NCBI GenBank assembly: GCA_965203195.1
Contig: OZ241860.1
Span: 186,001-250,000 of the forward strand
Length of the DNA stretch: 64,000 bases
Direction of reading: 5' to 3'
Source of the DNA: Bin87 sp965203195
GTDB taxonomy: Bacteria > Chloroflexota > Dehalococcoidia > Lucifugimonadales > UBA3495
Part shown: positions 1-7,395 of the stretch, piece after piece
How the letters are laid out: each line of letters starts with the position of its first letter
Numbering within the stretch: the stretch's first letter is position 1
Notes under the pieces: generated by a model
Databases searched by the model: none
What the model was told of the DNA's origin: nothing
The model's input: the letters and a program-made list of their open reading frames with translations, nothing else
Translations under genes and position numbers: made by a program

Positions 1-156
1 GCCCCCGCCGATTTCGTCGCCGCCAATGGCCGGCAGGACGGACGCCGGGAGATCAGCGCCGCCGCCCCCGCTGGCATCGCCCTCGCCTCCGCAGCCCGTC
101 GCCAGCCCCAACATCAGCGCCAGCGCCGCCGCCAGCCGGATTATCGCCGCCCGCAT
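1..156 (-). CDS. putative lipoprotein, 5' part only
   Basis: The first 52 codons are in the window and the rest runs off the left edge. The N-terminus has Arg at positions 2 and 7, a hydrophobic Ala/Leu run (about residues 8-19) and then LATGC. This fits a lipoprotein signal peptide with the lipidated cysteine at residue 22, followed by a Gly-rich tether. It starts 22 bases downstream of the pth stop on the same strand, so it is probably co-transcribed with pth. Too little of the mature protein is visible to name a function. Confidence 0.5.
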   Translation of the reverse strand, partial: MRAAIIRLAAALALMLGLATGCGGEGDASGGGGADLPASVLPAIGGDEIGGG

Positions 157-178
157 CGGTTATCCGTTCCCGTCCATT

Positions 179-802
179 CTATCCGTTCCCGTCCGGCGCG
201 GCGGGCTCGGTGTTATAGCGGTTCATCGCAGTGTCAATGCCGTCGGTTAGCAGACATTCCACGGCGTCGGCGGCCCGCCGGATTGCCGCATCCATCGTGA
301 CCCGTTCCGTATCGGAAAACCGCCCCAGCACGTGCTCCACGCCGCCCGTCGCCCCGGAGCCGCCAATGCCGATACGGAGACGCGGAAAGTCGGTGGTGCG
401 CGCCGCGCGGATGATGTCCTTGATACCGTTATGGCCGGCGTCGGAACCCCGGGCCCGCAGCCGGATGCGCCCCATCGGCAGCGCCATCTCGTCATAAACG
501 ATTACCAGATCCGCCGGCCGGCCCCCGAAACGCGCCAGCAGGTAGCCCACCGATTCGCCCGACAGGTTCATATAGGTGCGCGGCTTGGCCAGCGCCACCG
601 CCTGCCCGTTGCGATACCCCTGCCCCAGAGCCGTAGTGCGCCGCCGGTCGTTGACCGCAATGCCCCAGCGCTCCGCCAGCAGGTCAACGCACTCAAATCC
701 CACATTATGCCGCGTCCCCCGGTAGCGCGCCCCCGGATTGCCCAGTCCAATAATCAGACGCCGGCCACGGGAGCCTTCGGCCTGCTGTTGTGGCGGCGGC
801 AT
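179..802 (-). CDS. pth: peptidyl-tRNA hydrolase
   Basis: Cytoplasmic enzyme that cleaves peptidyl-tRNA released from stalled ribosomes and so recycles tRNA. The protein is 207 aa, close to the usual 180-200. It has LIIGLGNPG at residues 16-24, RHNVGF with the catalytic His at about residue 32, YMNLSG, the YDE segment and GHNGIKDI, all hallmarks of the Pth family. The first 13 residues are a non-conserved extension. It lies 48 bases downstream of the inositol-phosphatase gene on the same strand and 22 bases before a lipoprotein gene, so the three probably form one transcript. Confidence 0.95.
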   Translation of the reverse strand: MPPPQQQAEGSRGRRLIIGLGNPGARYRGTRHNVGFECVDLLAERWGIAVNDRRRTTALGQGYRNGQAVALAKPRTYMNLSGESVGYLLARFGGRPADLVIVYDEMALPMGRIRLRARGSDAGHNGIKDIIRAARTTDFPRLRIGIGGSGATGGVEHVLGRFSDTERVTMDAAIRRAADAVECLLTDGIDTAMNRYNTEPAAPDGNG

Positions 803-850
803 AAGCGTTGCGTCCCGTAAAGATGCGGCCTTTCCCCGCAGCGGCGGCGG

Positions 851-1687
851 CTACATAGTTCGCCAGGCGGCGCCGTCGGTCATCGCCAGAAACTGCGCCA
901 CCAGGTCGGCGCTGGAAATGATCAGGCCGGGCGAGAACAGGGTCGCGTCCTGCAACGTCGCCCGGTCTAGAACCTGGCCGCCGGCCTCCCGCGCCAGCAG
1001 AATGCCCGACGCGATGTCCCATGAGGACAGGCTGTGGTGAAAGTAAAGGTCAATCCGCCCGCAGGCGGTGTAGGCAATGCTCAGCGCGCTGGACCCCATC
1101 AGCCGGTAAGCCTGCGTGCGCGGCCAAATGCCGGCGGCCATTTCCAGCAGCAGCTTGGCCGACCCGAAATCATAGCCCAGGTCAAAGCCCAGCACGCCGT
1201 CCCCCAAATCAGCCCGGTCCGACACGCGGATGCGCTGCCCGTTGAGATACGCCCCCTGCCCCTTTTGCGCCGCGAACAGTTCATCGCGCACCGGGTCGTA
1301 GGTTACGCCCGCCACCACTTCATCCCCGGCGGCAATGGCGACCACCACACAGAAATGGGGAATGCCTTCGGCAAAGTTGCGCGTGCCGTCAATCGGATCA
1401 ACCACCCAAGTATAGGGCGCCGCGCCGGGGACGGGTTCCGATTCCTCGGACAGGATGCCGAAATCGGGATATTCCCTTCCCACATAATCCAGTATCAGCC
1501 GCTCCGACGCCAGATCCACATCGGTGACCACATTGGCGCGGCCCTTGAGGCTGACCTCAACATCAGTCCGAAAGCGCGCCGCCGCCAGTTCGCCGGCCCG
1601 CCGCGCCGCCGTTTCGCACACCGACAGCGCCGTCTGGCCGGAACGGGAGCGCGGCAGTTCCGGGACGGCGGATAATTGGGGCGACAT
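851..1687 (-). CDS. inositol monophosphatase family phosphatase
   Basis: Mg2+-dependent phosphatase of the IMPase/CysQ/FBPase superfamily. The 278-aa protein shows the metal site in order: VTDVDLASE, ILSEES, DPIDGTRNFAEG and, near the C-terminus, WDIASGILLAREAGG. The start at 1687 is chosen over an in-frame upstream codon because AAGGAG lies 8 bases before it (1696-1701) and because the family N-terminus begins just after. The substrate could be inositol phosphate, PAP or fructose bisphosphate; sequence alone does not decide. It is the first gene of the probable pth transcript, with a TATAAT box upstream. Confidence 0.9.
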   Translation of the reverse strand: MSPQLSAVPELPRSRSGQTALSVCETAARRAGELAAARFRTDVEVSLKGRANVVTDVDLASERLILDYVGREYPDFGILSEESEPVPGAAPYTWVVDPIDGTRNFAEGIPHFCVVVAIAAGDEVVAGVTYDPVRDELFAAQKGQGAYLNGQRIRVSDRADLGDGVLGFDLGYDFGSAKLLLEMAAGIWPRTQAYRLMGSSALSIAYTACGRIDLYFHHSLSSWDIASGILLAREAGGQVLDRATLQDATLFSPGLIISSADLVAQFLAMTDGAAWRTM

Positions 1688-1734
1688 CGCAAAAACTCCT
1701 TCCGCCGGGCCAATCCCGCCCGGCGCGCGCATAA

Positions 1735-1740
1735 ATTATA
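1735..1740 (-). promoter_or_regulatory. candidate -10 box for the phosphatase-pth transcript
   Basis: A perfect TATAAT on the minus strand, about 48 bases before the chosen start codon at 1687. No good -35 hexamer sits 16-18 bases upstream, so this is a -10-only call. Confidence 0.4.
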
Positions 1741-1846
1741 GCGGGAGGATGGAATGACCGGCCCGGAGGAACCCCGGCAACAAAGGCGGGGCGAATGGTT
1801 GATCCGCCCCGCAATGCTCGCCCGGCCTGCGCCCGGCAGTTGGCGG

Positions 1847-3088
1847 CTACCACTCCACCGGCAGGCTGACCACGCCGCGGATGTTGAGCAGGTTATGGTA
1901 CTCCAGCGTGTCCGGGTCGGTAGCGAAACGGAAGGGCGGGAACTTGCGCGTCAGGGCGCGGAACGCCTCCTGCCCCTCCAGCCGCGCCAGGTTGGCCCCC
2001 AGGCAATGGTGAATCCCGCCGCCAAAGGCCACATGAGGATTGGGATAGCGGGTAATGTCCACATCCTCCGGGTTCTCAAAGGCCATCGGATCGCGGTTGG
2101 CGGCGTTGATGATGACCATCACCTTTTCGCCTTCGCGGATTTTCTGGCCGCCCAGCTCAATATCGTCCAAGGCAATGCGCGGCGCCCGCTTGACCGGCGA
2201 GTCGTACCGCAGCAGTTCCTCGGTGCCGCGCACCAGCAGGCTGTCGTCCTCCTTCAGCATCTGCCACTGCTCCGGGTTCCGCATCAGGGCCATAGTGCCG
2301 TTGCCCACCAGGTTGATGGTAGTCTGGTGGCCCGCAATCAGCAGCAGCAGCGTGTTGCCCAGCACTTCCTCGCGGGACAGTTCCCCCTCCCGTTCCCCGA
2401 TGGCCAGCACGGACAGCAGGTCGTCGGCAGGTTCGCTGACCCGCCGCTCCACCAGCGGGTTCACATAGTCATTGAGCGTGGTAATGGCCTCGTGAACGCG
2501 TGTGTGGCGGTCGGGAGTCTCCTGATCCAGCGACAGCAGTTGCCGGGAAAGGGTGCGGATGAATTCCCGGTCGGTGGCGGGCATCCCCAGCCAGTTGGCG
2601 ATGACCAACACCGGCATTGCGTTGGCGAAATCCTTGAGGACATCCATAGCGCCGCTTTCGGCGTCAAAGTCCCGCAGCAGGTCCTGGATGATGTCCTGCA
2701 CCATCACCCGGAAGCGGTTGTCAATGTACTTGGGGTTGAACACCGGATGCACGGCGCGCCGCATCCGCAGGTGGTCGGGCCGGTCGCGCCGGATGAACCA
2801 GTTGTTCATATAGTCCAGGTTGAACTTGTACTTGGGGAAATCCGCCTCGGAAATGGGCGGGCTGGGGGGCTTCTGGTCCCGCAGAAAAACCTCCGAGGAA
2901 AAATACTCGGGATGGCGCAGCGCCCAGACCACAGCCTGGTAAGAGGTCACGACCCAGGTGTCAAACTTGGCGTTCCAATAGACCGGTGCCTCCTCCCGCA
3001 GGGTCGCGTAGTACGGGTAGGGGTTCCGCAGATTTTCGGGCGACAGCAGCTCGTCGTGGATACGCTCTTTCAGCATCGTCATCGTCAC
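1847..3088 (-). CDS. cytochrome P450
   Basis: Soluble bacterial-type haem monooxygenase of 413 aa. Visible are the I-helix oxygen-binding segment AGHQTT (about residue 250), the K-helix ExxR in EELLRYDSP, and the haem loop FGGGIHHCLG with the axial cysteine at residue 362. There is no membrane anchor. The enzyme needs a ferredoxin and reductase, neither of which is adjacent. The substrate cannot be read from the sequence; bacterial P450s of this shape hydroxylate terpenoids, steroids or xenobiotics. Two further ATGs at codons 3 and 5 could also serve as the start. It stands alone, separated by about 160 bases from the phosphatase gene. Confidence 0.93.
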   Translation of the reverse strand: MTMTMLKERIHDELLSPENLRNPYPYYATLREEAPVYWNAKFDTWVVTSYQAVVWALRHPEYFSSEVFLRDQKPPSPPISEADFPKYKFNLDYMNNWFIRRDRPDHLRMRRAVHPVFNPKYIDNRFRVMVQDIIQDLLRDFDAESGAMDVLKDFANAMPVLVIANWLGMPATDREFIRTLSRQLLSLDQETPDRHTRVHEAITTLNDYVNPLVERRVSEPADDLLSVLAIGEREGELSREEVLGNTLLLLIAGHQTTINLVGNGTMALMRNPEQWQMLKEDDSLLVRGTEELLRYDSPVKRAPRIALDDIELGGQKIREGEKVMVIINAANRDPMAFENPEDVDITRYPNPHVAFGGGIHHCLGANLARLEGQEAFRALTRKFPPFRFATDPDTLEYHNLLNIRGVVSLPVEW

Positions 3089-3458
3089 GGCCTCGCAGCG
3101 GGTAGTGGGCGGGTAGGATTTTGCCGCACAATGTAGCGGGGATGATGCGGGATGTCAACGAATCGGCGCCGGCGGTATTTTCAGCGCGCGCTGGCGACAC
3201 AGTTTGGGCTGTATTTTGCCACTGCCGGCGGAGCGTATGCGGTAGGGAATAGGCAACTGGCGAACCGGAACGGGGGGTTGCGACGCGGGGTTGCATTCGG
3301 AGTATCGGGGGCGGTTGAAGCGATTGGCGCGTGCCACGACAGACTACACGAAGCCGTTATGGGTATTGCGCGGTTCGCCGGCGTTGCCGCGTTTGCGTCC
3401 GCGCCGGGGCCAAAAATCCGGTGCCGGCGCGTGCCGAAAATGCCGCCGCGCGACGCTA
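3089..3458. other. intergenic, no gene seen
   Basis: About 370 bases between the P450 start and the tRNA promoter. Open frames here have no family resemblance and no ribosome binding site. It should hold the P450 promoter, but I could not pick a convincing hexamer pair. Confidence 0.4.
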
Positions 3459-3487
3459 TTGCATCCGGTAGCCGAATGTGATATTCT
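3459..3487 (+). promoter_or_regulatory. promoter of tRNA-Pro
   Basis: TTGCAT (3459-3464), a 17-base spacer, then TATTCT (3482-3487). Transcription would start a few bases before the mature tRNA 5' end at 3501. Confidence 0.6.
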
Positions 3488-3500
3488 ATTGCCGTCGGGG

Positions 3501-3577
3501 CGGGGCGTAGCGCAGCCCGGTAGCGCACCTGCATGGGGTGCAGGGGGTCGCCAGTTCGAATCTGGCCGCCCCGACCA
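3501..3577 (+). tRNA. tRNA-Pro (anticodon GGG)
   Basis: A full cloverleaf can be drawn: acceptor stem CGGGGCG (3501-3507) with CGCCCCG (3567-3573), D stem GCGC/GCGC, anticodon stem CCTGC/GCAGG around loop ATGGGGT with anticodon GGG at 3535-3537, and T stem GCCAG/CTGGC around TTCGAAT. Discriminator A is followed by an encoded CCA (3575-3577). It reads CCC/CCU proline codons. Confidence 0.95.
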
Positions 3578-3605
3578 TCTTGCCAACCAGCGCGCAACTT
3601 GTGCC

Positions 3606-3638
3606 AAAGAGGGGACGATGATGCATCGTCCCCTCTTT
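3606..3638. terminator. bidirectional terminator hairpin
   Basis: A perfect 15-bp inverted repeat, AAAGAGGGGACGATG / CATCGTCCCCTCTTT, with a 3-base loop. It sits between tRNA-Pro on the plus strand and the stop of the SDR gene on the minus strand, and ends in a short T/A run on each side, so it could stop both convergent transcripts. Confidence 0.75.
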
Positions 3639-3660
3639 GCTATGCCGTGCAGCGCCGCGC

Positions 3661-4425
3661 CTACATCGCCGTGCGCCCCCCGTCAATTACCACCTCGCTG
3701 CCGGTCACAAAAGACGCTTCGTCCGACGCCAGATACACTACGGCGTAAGCGATGTCCTCCGGCCGGCCAATGCGCCCCAGAGGCACCCGCCGCCGCTGTT
3801 CTTCATCCGTGAGACCGCTGTTCCGCCCCCGCCGCGATTCCCGCAACATCGGCGTGTCAATCGGCCCCGGATGCACCGAGTTGCACCGAATGCCCTCGGC
3901 CGCGTGCTGTATCGCCGTGGACTTGGTGAACAGCCGCACCGCGCCTTTGGTGCTGCTGTACCCGGCCAGGTTGTAATCGTTGCCCACCAGCCCGGCGGTG
4001 GACGATATGTTGACGATGCTGCCGCCGCCCGCGTCCCGCAAAGCGGGCAGGGCCGCCTTGGTGCCCAGGAATACGCCCTTGGCGTTCACATCAAAAAGCC
4101 GGTCCCATTCCGCAACGGTCATCTCCTCAATGCTGCGCCCCAGCACAATGCCGGCGTTGTTCACCAGCACATTGAGCCGGCCGTACTCGGAAACGGCGGC
4201 GTTGACCGCGTTGGCCCAGTCCGTTTCGCTGGTAACATCCAGGCGCACATAAGTCGCCCGCCCGCCCAGTTCGCGGATTTCGGCCTCCACCCGACGGCCT
4301 TCCTCGTCAAGAATGTCGCCAAAGACCACGCAAGCGCCTTCGGCGGCGAACATTCGCGCCTCCACTGCCCCTTGCCCTCTGGCGCCGCCGCTGATCAGCG
4401 CCACTTTGCCATCCAGCCTGCCCAT
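3661..4425 (-). CDS. short-chain dehydrogenase/reductase
   Basis: Classical SDR of 254 aa, an NAD(P)-dependent oxidoreductase. It has the Rossmann glycine motif as SGGARGQG, the NNAGI segment, the catalytic Ser in NISSTAG and the YSSTK catalytic Tyr-Lys pair, and ends with the usual VTGSEVVIDGG. The start at 4425 is preferred over an upstream in-frame codon because AAGGAGG lies just upstream and the family begins MGRLDGKVALISGG. It follows the LLM oxidoreductase by 32 bases and is the last gene of the long minus-strand ABC-transporter block. Substrate unknown. Confidence 0.92.
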   Translation of the reverse strand: MGRLDGKVALISGGARGQGAVEARMFAAEGACVVFGDILDEEGRRVEAEIRELGGRATYVRLDVTSETDWANAVNAAVSEYGRLNVLVNNAGIVLGRSIEEMTVAEWDRLFDVNAKGVFLGTKAALPALRDAGGGSIVNISSTAGLVGNDYNLAGYSSTKGAVRLFTKSTAIQHAAEGIRCNSVHPGPIDTPMLRESRRGRNSGLTDEEQRRRVPLGRIGRPEDIAYAVVYLASDEASFVTGSEVVIDGGRTAM

Positions 4426-4457
4426 AATTTGGCCTCCTTCCTTGCCCGTTGCTGACT

Positions 4458-5369
4458 TCACCCGTTGATGACTTCCTTAAACTCGCGGATTGCGTTGATG
4501 TGCGCGTCCGGCGTAGTCAAACCGGCGGACATCGTGTTAACCGAAAAGTGCGTAGCGCCCAGCCCCCGCCAAGTTTCGGCCCGCGCCTGCCAGAACTCCG
4601 GGTCGCCTTCGGAATAATTGACGCGGGGTTCCATGCCAATGGCGTCCGGGTCGCGGCCTGCGGCCACGGCGGCCGCGCGCACTTTGGCGATGGCATCCTC
4701 CGCCGCCGGATCGTCGGGCTGGAACTGCGGGAACCAGCCGTCGGCGCACCGCCCCACCCGGCGCAGCACCCGGTCGGCGGGAATCGGCCCCCGCGCCCGG
4801 CTGCCGGCGCCCATCCACAGCGGTATCGGACGCTGCACCGGCAGCGGGTTGATGCCGGCATGGGTAACATTGTGGTAGCGGCCCTGAAAATCCACCACTT
4901 CCTCCGTCCACAGCCGGCGCAGCAGCTCCATCTGCTCCTCGGCCCGCCGTCCCCGCGTCGTGAAATCCTCGCCCAGCGCCTCGTACTCCACCGGGTTCCA
5001 GCCGATGCCCACGCCCAGCCGCAGCCGTCCGCCGCTGAGTACATCCACCTCGGCGGCCTGCTTGGCCACCAGCGCCGTCTGCCGCTGCCCCAGAATGACG
5101 ATGGCCGACGCCAGCTCAACCCGGCTGGTCAGCGCCGCCATATAGCCAAAGACCACGAAAATCTCGTGAAACATACTGTCTTTGGTATAGCTCCCCGTCC
5201 AGGGCCGGTGATAGGCGGTGTCCGCCCCCAGCACATGGTCGTAGGCGATGATGTGGGCGTAGCCCAATTGCTCCGCCGCCTGCGCGTAGTCGCGCACCGC
5301 GATAGGGTCGGCGCCGATCTCGGTTTGCGGAAAAACGACGCCAATTTGCATTTGCTGACCCGATGACAT
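4458..5369 (-). CDS. LLM-class (F420-dependent) oxidoreductase
   Basis: Luciferase-like TIM-barrel flavin or F420 enzyme, 303 aa. The family pattern is clear: IGVVFPQTEIG at the N-terminus, AYDHVLG, LGQRQTALVAKQAAEVD, the LSGGRLRLGVGIGWNPVEYEA block and a WMGAGSRARG region. The start has an AGGAGG 8 bases upstream; Met7 is an alternative. Close homologues are annotated as F420-dependent oxidoreductases, and cofactor choice cannot be settled here. It sits between a small membrane protein and an SDR on one transcript, which suggests oxidation of a compound linked to the imported substrate. Confidence 0.9.
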   Translation of the reverse strand: MSSGQQMQIGVVFPQTEIGADPIAVRDYAQAAEQLGYAHIIAYDHVLGADTAYHRPWTGSYTKDSMFHEIFVVFGYMAALTSRVELASAIVILGQRQTALVAKQAAEVDVLSGGRLRLGVGIGWNPVEYEALGEDFTTRGRRAEEQMELLRRLWTEEVVDFQGRYHNVTHAGINPLPVQRPIPLWMGAGSRARGPIPADRVLRRVGRCADGWFPQFQPDDPAAEDAIAKVRAAAVAAGRDPDAIGMEPRVNYSEGDPEFWQARAETWRGLGATHFSVNTMSAGLTTPDAHINAIREFKEVING

Positions 5370-5447
5370 ATCCGGCCTCCTGACGGCGCGATAGTTACAG
5401 TTGGACTCGTGCTCGTGCCCGCACCCGGACGGGTTTCCCCGCCGGCC

Positions 5448-5642
5448 TTAAGGCGTGGCCCAGACCAGATTCCAGAGCAGCAGAAAAAGGATAACCCCGG
5501 CCCAGCCGGCCAGCAGCCCGATGCGGTAAAGCCGGGTGAACCATGGGTGCTCCCAAAAGGGCAGCCGGCGTTCCCGCGCCCAGTGGGCTTCGCCACTGCC
5601 GCCCGCCCACACCCAGCGGGCAATTTTCCGGGCTAACTGCAT
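5448..5642 (-). CDS. small single-pass membrane protein
   Basis: A 64-aa protein beginning MQLARKIARWVWAGG, with an AAAGGG ribosome site 4-5 bases before the ATG. The N-terminal two thirds is basic and Trp-rich (WEHPWFTRLYR), followed by one transmembrane segment (about residues 43-61) and the end LVWATP. It fits between the ABC ATPase and the LLM gene on the same strand with short gaps. I do not recognise a family. Confidence 0.6.
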   Translation of the reverse strand: MQLARKIARWVWAGGSGEAHWARERRLPFWEHPWFTRLYRIGLLAGWAGVILFLLLWNLVWATP

Positions 5643-5755
5643 ATTCCCTTTATCGTTGGCGCGCGCCCGCGTTGACAGCGTCAGCGCTGGCGTCGCAAAA
5701 ATCCTGGCCTGCGCCGGGGGCAACCGGTCGTCCCCGTCGGAACGCCGCCACCGGC

Positions 5756-6517
5756 CTACAGGATTTGCGACAGAAACGCCTTGACCCGTTCGTGGCGGGG
5801 ATTGTTGAAAAATTCGTCCGGCGGCTGGTCCTCCACCAGCTGGCCTTCATCAAACATCACCACCCGGTCGGCCACCTCGCGGGCAAAGCCCAGCTCGTGG
5901 GTCACGGCCAGGATGGTCATATAGGATGCCGCCAGTTCCCGCATCACATCCAGAACCTCGCGAATCATCTCCGGGTCCAGGGCCGAGGTCGGTTCGTCAA
6001 AGAGCATAATGTTGGGTTCCATGGCCAGCGCGCGGGCAATGGCGACCCGCTGCTGCTGCCCACCCGAAAGTTGGGCCGGGTACTTGTCCGCCTGCTCCGG
6101 TATGCCCACCCGTTCCAGCAGCTCCATAGCCTTGCCCTGCGCGTCCCGGGCCGGCAGCTTCCGCACCTTGATCGGCGCCAGCGTGATGTTATTCATCACC
6201 GTCAGATGGGGAAAGAGGTTGAAAGACTGGAACACCATCCCCACATCGCGGCGAATGGCGTCTATGTTGCGGACATCGTTGGTCAGCTCAATGCCGTCCA
6301 CAATAATGTCCCCGCGCTGGTGCTGTTCCAGCCGGTTGATGGTGCGGATGAAAGTGGACTTGCCCGACCCGGAGGGGCCGATAATGACCACCACTTCGCC
6401 CTTTTTGACGGAGGTAGTGACGCCGCGCAGGGCGTGGAAGTTGCCGAACCACTTATGCACATCGCGGCAAAGGATAATGTCCTCGGCGGCGCCCGCCGGG
6501 TTCCCGTTGGCAGTCAT
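5756..6517 (-). CDS. aapP: polar amino-acid ABC transporter ATPase
   Basis: ATP-binding subunit (253 aa) that powers the importer encoded upstream. Walker A is GPSGSGKST, the Q-loop segment is MVFQSFNLFPHLT, the signature is LSGGQQQRVAIARAL, Walker B is IMLFDEPTSALDP and the H-loop His is in VTHELGFA. This is the GlnQ/AapP type. It lies downstream of the two permease genes but is separated from them by a duplicated coiled-coil gene. Its first 19 codons are also duplicated (see 6785-6859). Confidence 0.95.
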   Translation of the reverse strand: MTANGNPAGAAEDIILCRDVHKWFGNFHALRGVTTSVKKGEVVVIIGPSGSGKSTFIRTINRLEQHQRGDIIVDGIELTNDVRNIDAIRRDVGMVFQSFNLFPHLTVMNNITLAPIKVRKLPARDAQGKAMELLERVGIPEQADKYPAQLSGGQQQRVAIARALAMEPNIMLFDEPTSALDPEMIREVLDVMRELAASYMTILAVTHELGFAREVADRVVMFDEGQLVEDQPPDEFFNNPRHERVKAFLSQIL

Positions 6518-6795
6518 AGCAGTAGCTCCCTCCCTTGCGGTGGCGATGCGCCGCGTTAGACGGCATCCCGCAACCGGCGACGCCGCGCCCTGCGCCGCCG
6601 GTTGCGTTCATTCTGTATTTCGTCAATTTGAGCGCGCAAAGCCTGGACTTCTTGGCTCTGCTTTTCCCGGGCGGCACGATCCCGGGCGGCGTCAGCCTCC
6701 GCTTTCTCCGCGCGGGCCACGGCGGCGTCCCGCTCCTTTTCGGCTTTAATGCGCCGCCCCGATTCCTGCCAGTACATCATCGTATCAGGCCCTCT
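6462..6795. repeat. direct repeat copy 1 (aapP start plus coiled-coil 3' part)
   Basis: Aligns with 6804-7191 at an offset of 342 bases at its left end. Shared content is the first 19 codons of aapP, its leader with the same ribosome site, and the 3' part of a coiled-coil gene up to the TACATCATCGTATC segment. Copy 1 is about 55 bases shorter because it has fewer coiled-coil repeat units. Confidence 0.85.
6556..6780 (-). CDS. truncated coiled-coil protein (duplicate)
   Basis: A 74-aa frame starting MMYWQESGRRIKAEK. It repeats the C-terminal half of the coiled-coil protein encoded at 6898-7368, including the end RRRARRRRLRDAV, but lacks the N-terminal hydrophobic domain and about 16 residues of coil. 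It arose by the local direct duplication described at 6462-7191. It may still be translated because it retains the tandem Met codons, but it has no visible ribosome site of its own. Confidence 0.55.
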   Translation of the reverse strand: MMYWQESGRRIKAEKERDAAVARAEKAEADAARDRAAREKQSQEVQALRAQIDEIQNERNRRRRARRRRLRDAV

Positions 6796-6859
6796 TACTC
6801 GCGTCGCGGCAAAGGATAATGTCCCCGGCGGCGCCCGCCGGGTTCCCGTTGGCAGTCAT
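6785..6859 (-). pseudogene. remnant of aapP 5' end
   Basis: ATG at 6859 followed by 19 codons nearly identical to the start of the ATPase gene at 6517 (one Glu-to-Gly change near codon 12), then five unrelated codons and TGA. It is the left end of direct-repeat copy 2. The true ATPase gene therefore once lay immediately downstream of the full-length coiled-coil gene. Confidence 0.75.
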
Positions 6860-7191
6860 AGCAGTAGCTCCCTCCCTTGTAGTGGCGATGCGCCGCGTTA
6901 GACGGCATCCCGCAGCCGGCGTCGCCGGGCGCGCCGCCGCTGGCCGCGTTCATTCTGTATTTCGTCAATTTGAGCGCGCAAAGCCTGGATCTCCTGCCCC
7001 TGCTCCGCCGTCTGCTTCTCCCGGGCGGCGCGTTCCCGGGCGGCGTCGGCCTCCGCTTTCTCCGCGCGAGCCACGGCTTTCTCCGCACGGGCCGCGTCTT
7101 TCTCCGCGCGAGCCACGGCGGCATCCCGCTCCTTCTCCGCCTCAATGCGCCGCCCCGATTCCTTCCAGTACATCATCGTATCCGGCCCTCC
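6804..7191. repeat. direct repeat copy 2
   Basis: Partner of 6462-6795. It contains the aapP start remnant, the aapP leader and the 3' part of the full-length coiled-coil gene. The order and overlap show a tandem duplication inside the ABC-transporter operon. Confidence 0.85.
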
Positions 7192-7368
7192 TACCAGACC
7201 GTTCACCAGCAGCATCGCCCCCAGCATCCGCACCATCAGCTGCCCCGGATACAAGCCCGGTTCTCCGTAGCTGACGATATAGGTCGCCGCTGCCGTTACC
7301 GCGTCCAGTCCAATATAGAAACTGATCTCAGCCAGTCGCCGGCTGAAAAATTCGCGCCAGGCTCTCAT
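6898..7368 (-). CDS. membrane-proximal coiled-coil protein
   Basis: 156 aa. The N-terminal ~60 residues contain amphipathic and hydrophobic stretches (ISFYIGLDAVTAAATYIV, then LMVRMLGAMLLVNGLVGG), probably two membrane-associated helices. Residues ~65-140 form a charged Ala/Glu/Arg/Lys coiled coil with repeated ARAEK units, and the end is an Arg-rich tail. It sits 27 bases after the permease gene and before the ATPase gene, an unusual place inside an ABC importer operon. I recognise no named family. It may be a lineage-specific accessory factor; the function is unknown. Confidence 0.6.
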   Translation of the reverse strand: MRAWREFFSRRLAEISFYIGLDAVTAAATYIVSYGEPGLYPGQLMVRMLGAMLLVNGLVGGPDTMMYWKESGRRIEAEKERDAAVARAEKDAARAEKAVARAEKAEADAARERAAREKQTAEQGQEIQALRAQIDEIQNERGQRRRARRRRLRDAV

Positions 7369-7395
7369 GCCGATACTTGTCGCCGGGCCGCCCGC

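Noticed and set aside
1754..3136. 460-codon open frame antisense to the P450 gene
   Set aside because: High GC keeps antisense frames open; it has no family motifs, while the minus strand has a complete P450.
3152..3481. Small plus-strand gene before the tRNA
   Set aside because: No ribosome site or family pattern; the tRNA promoter overlaps its 3' end.
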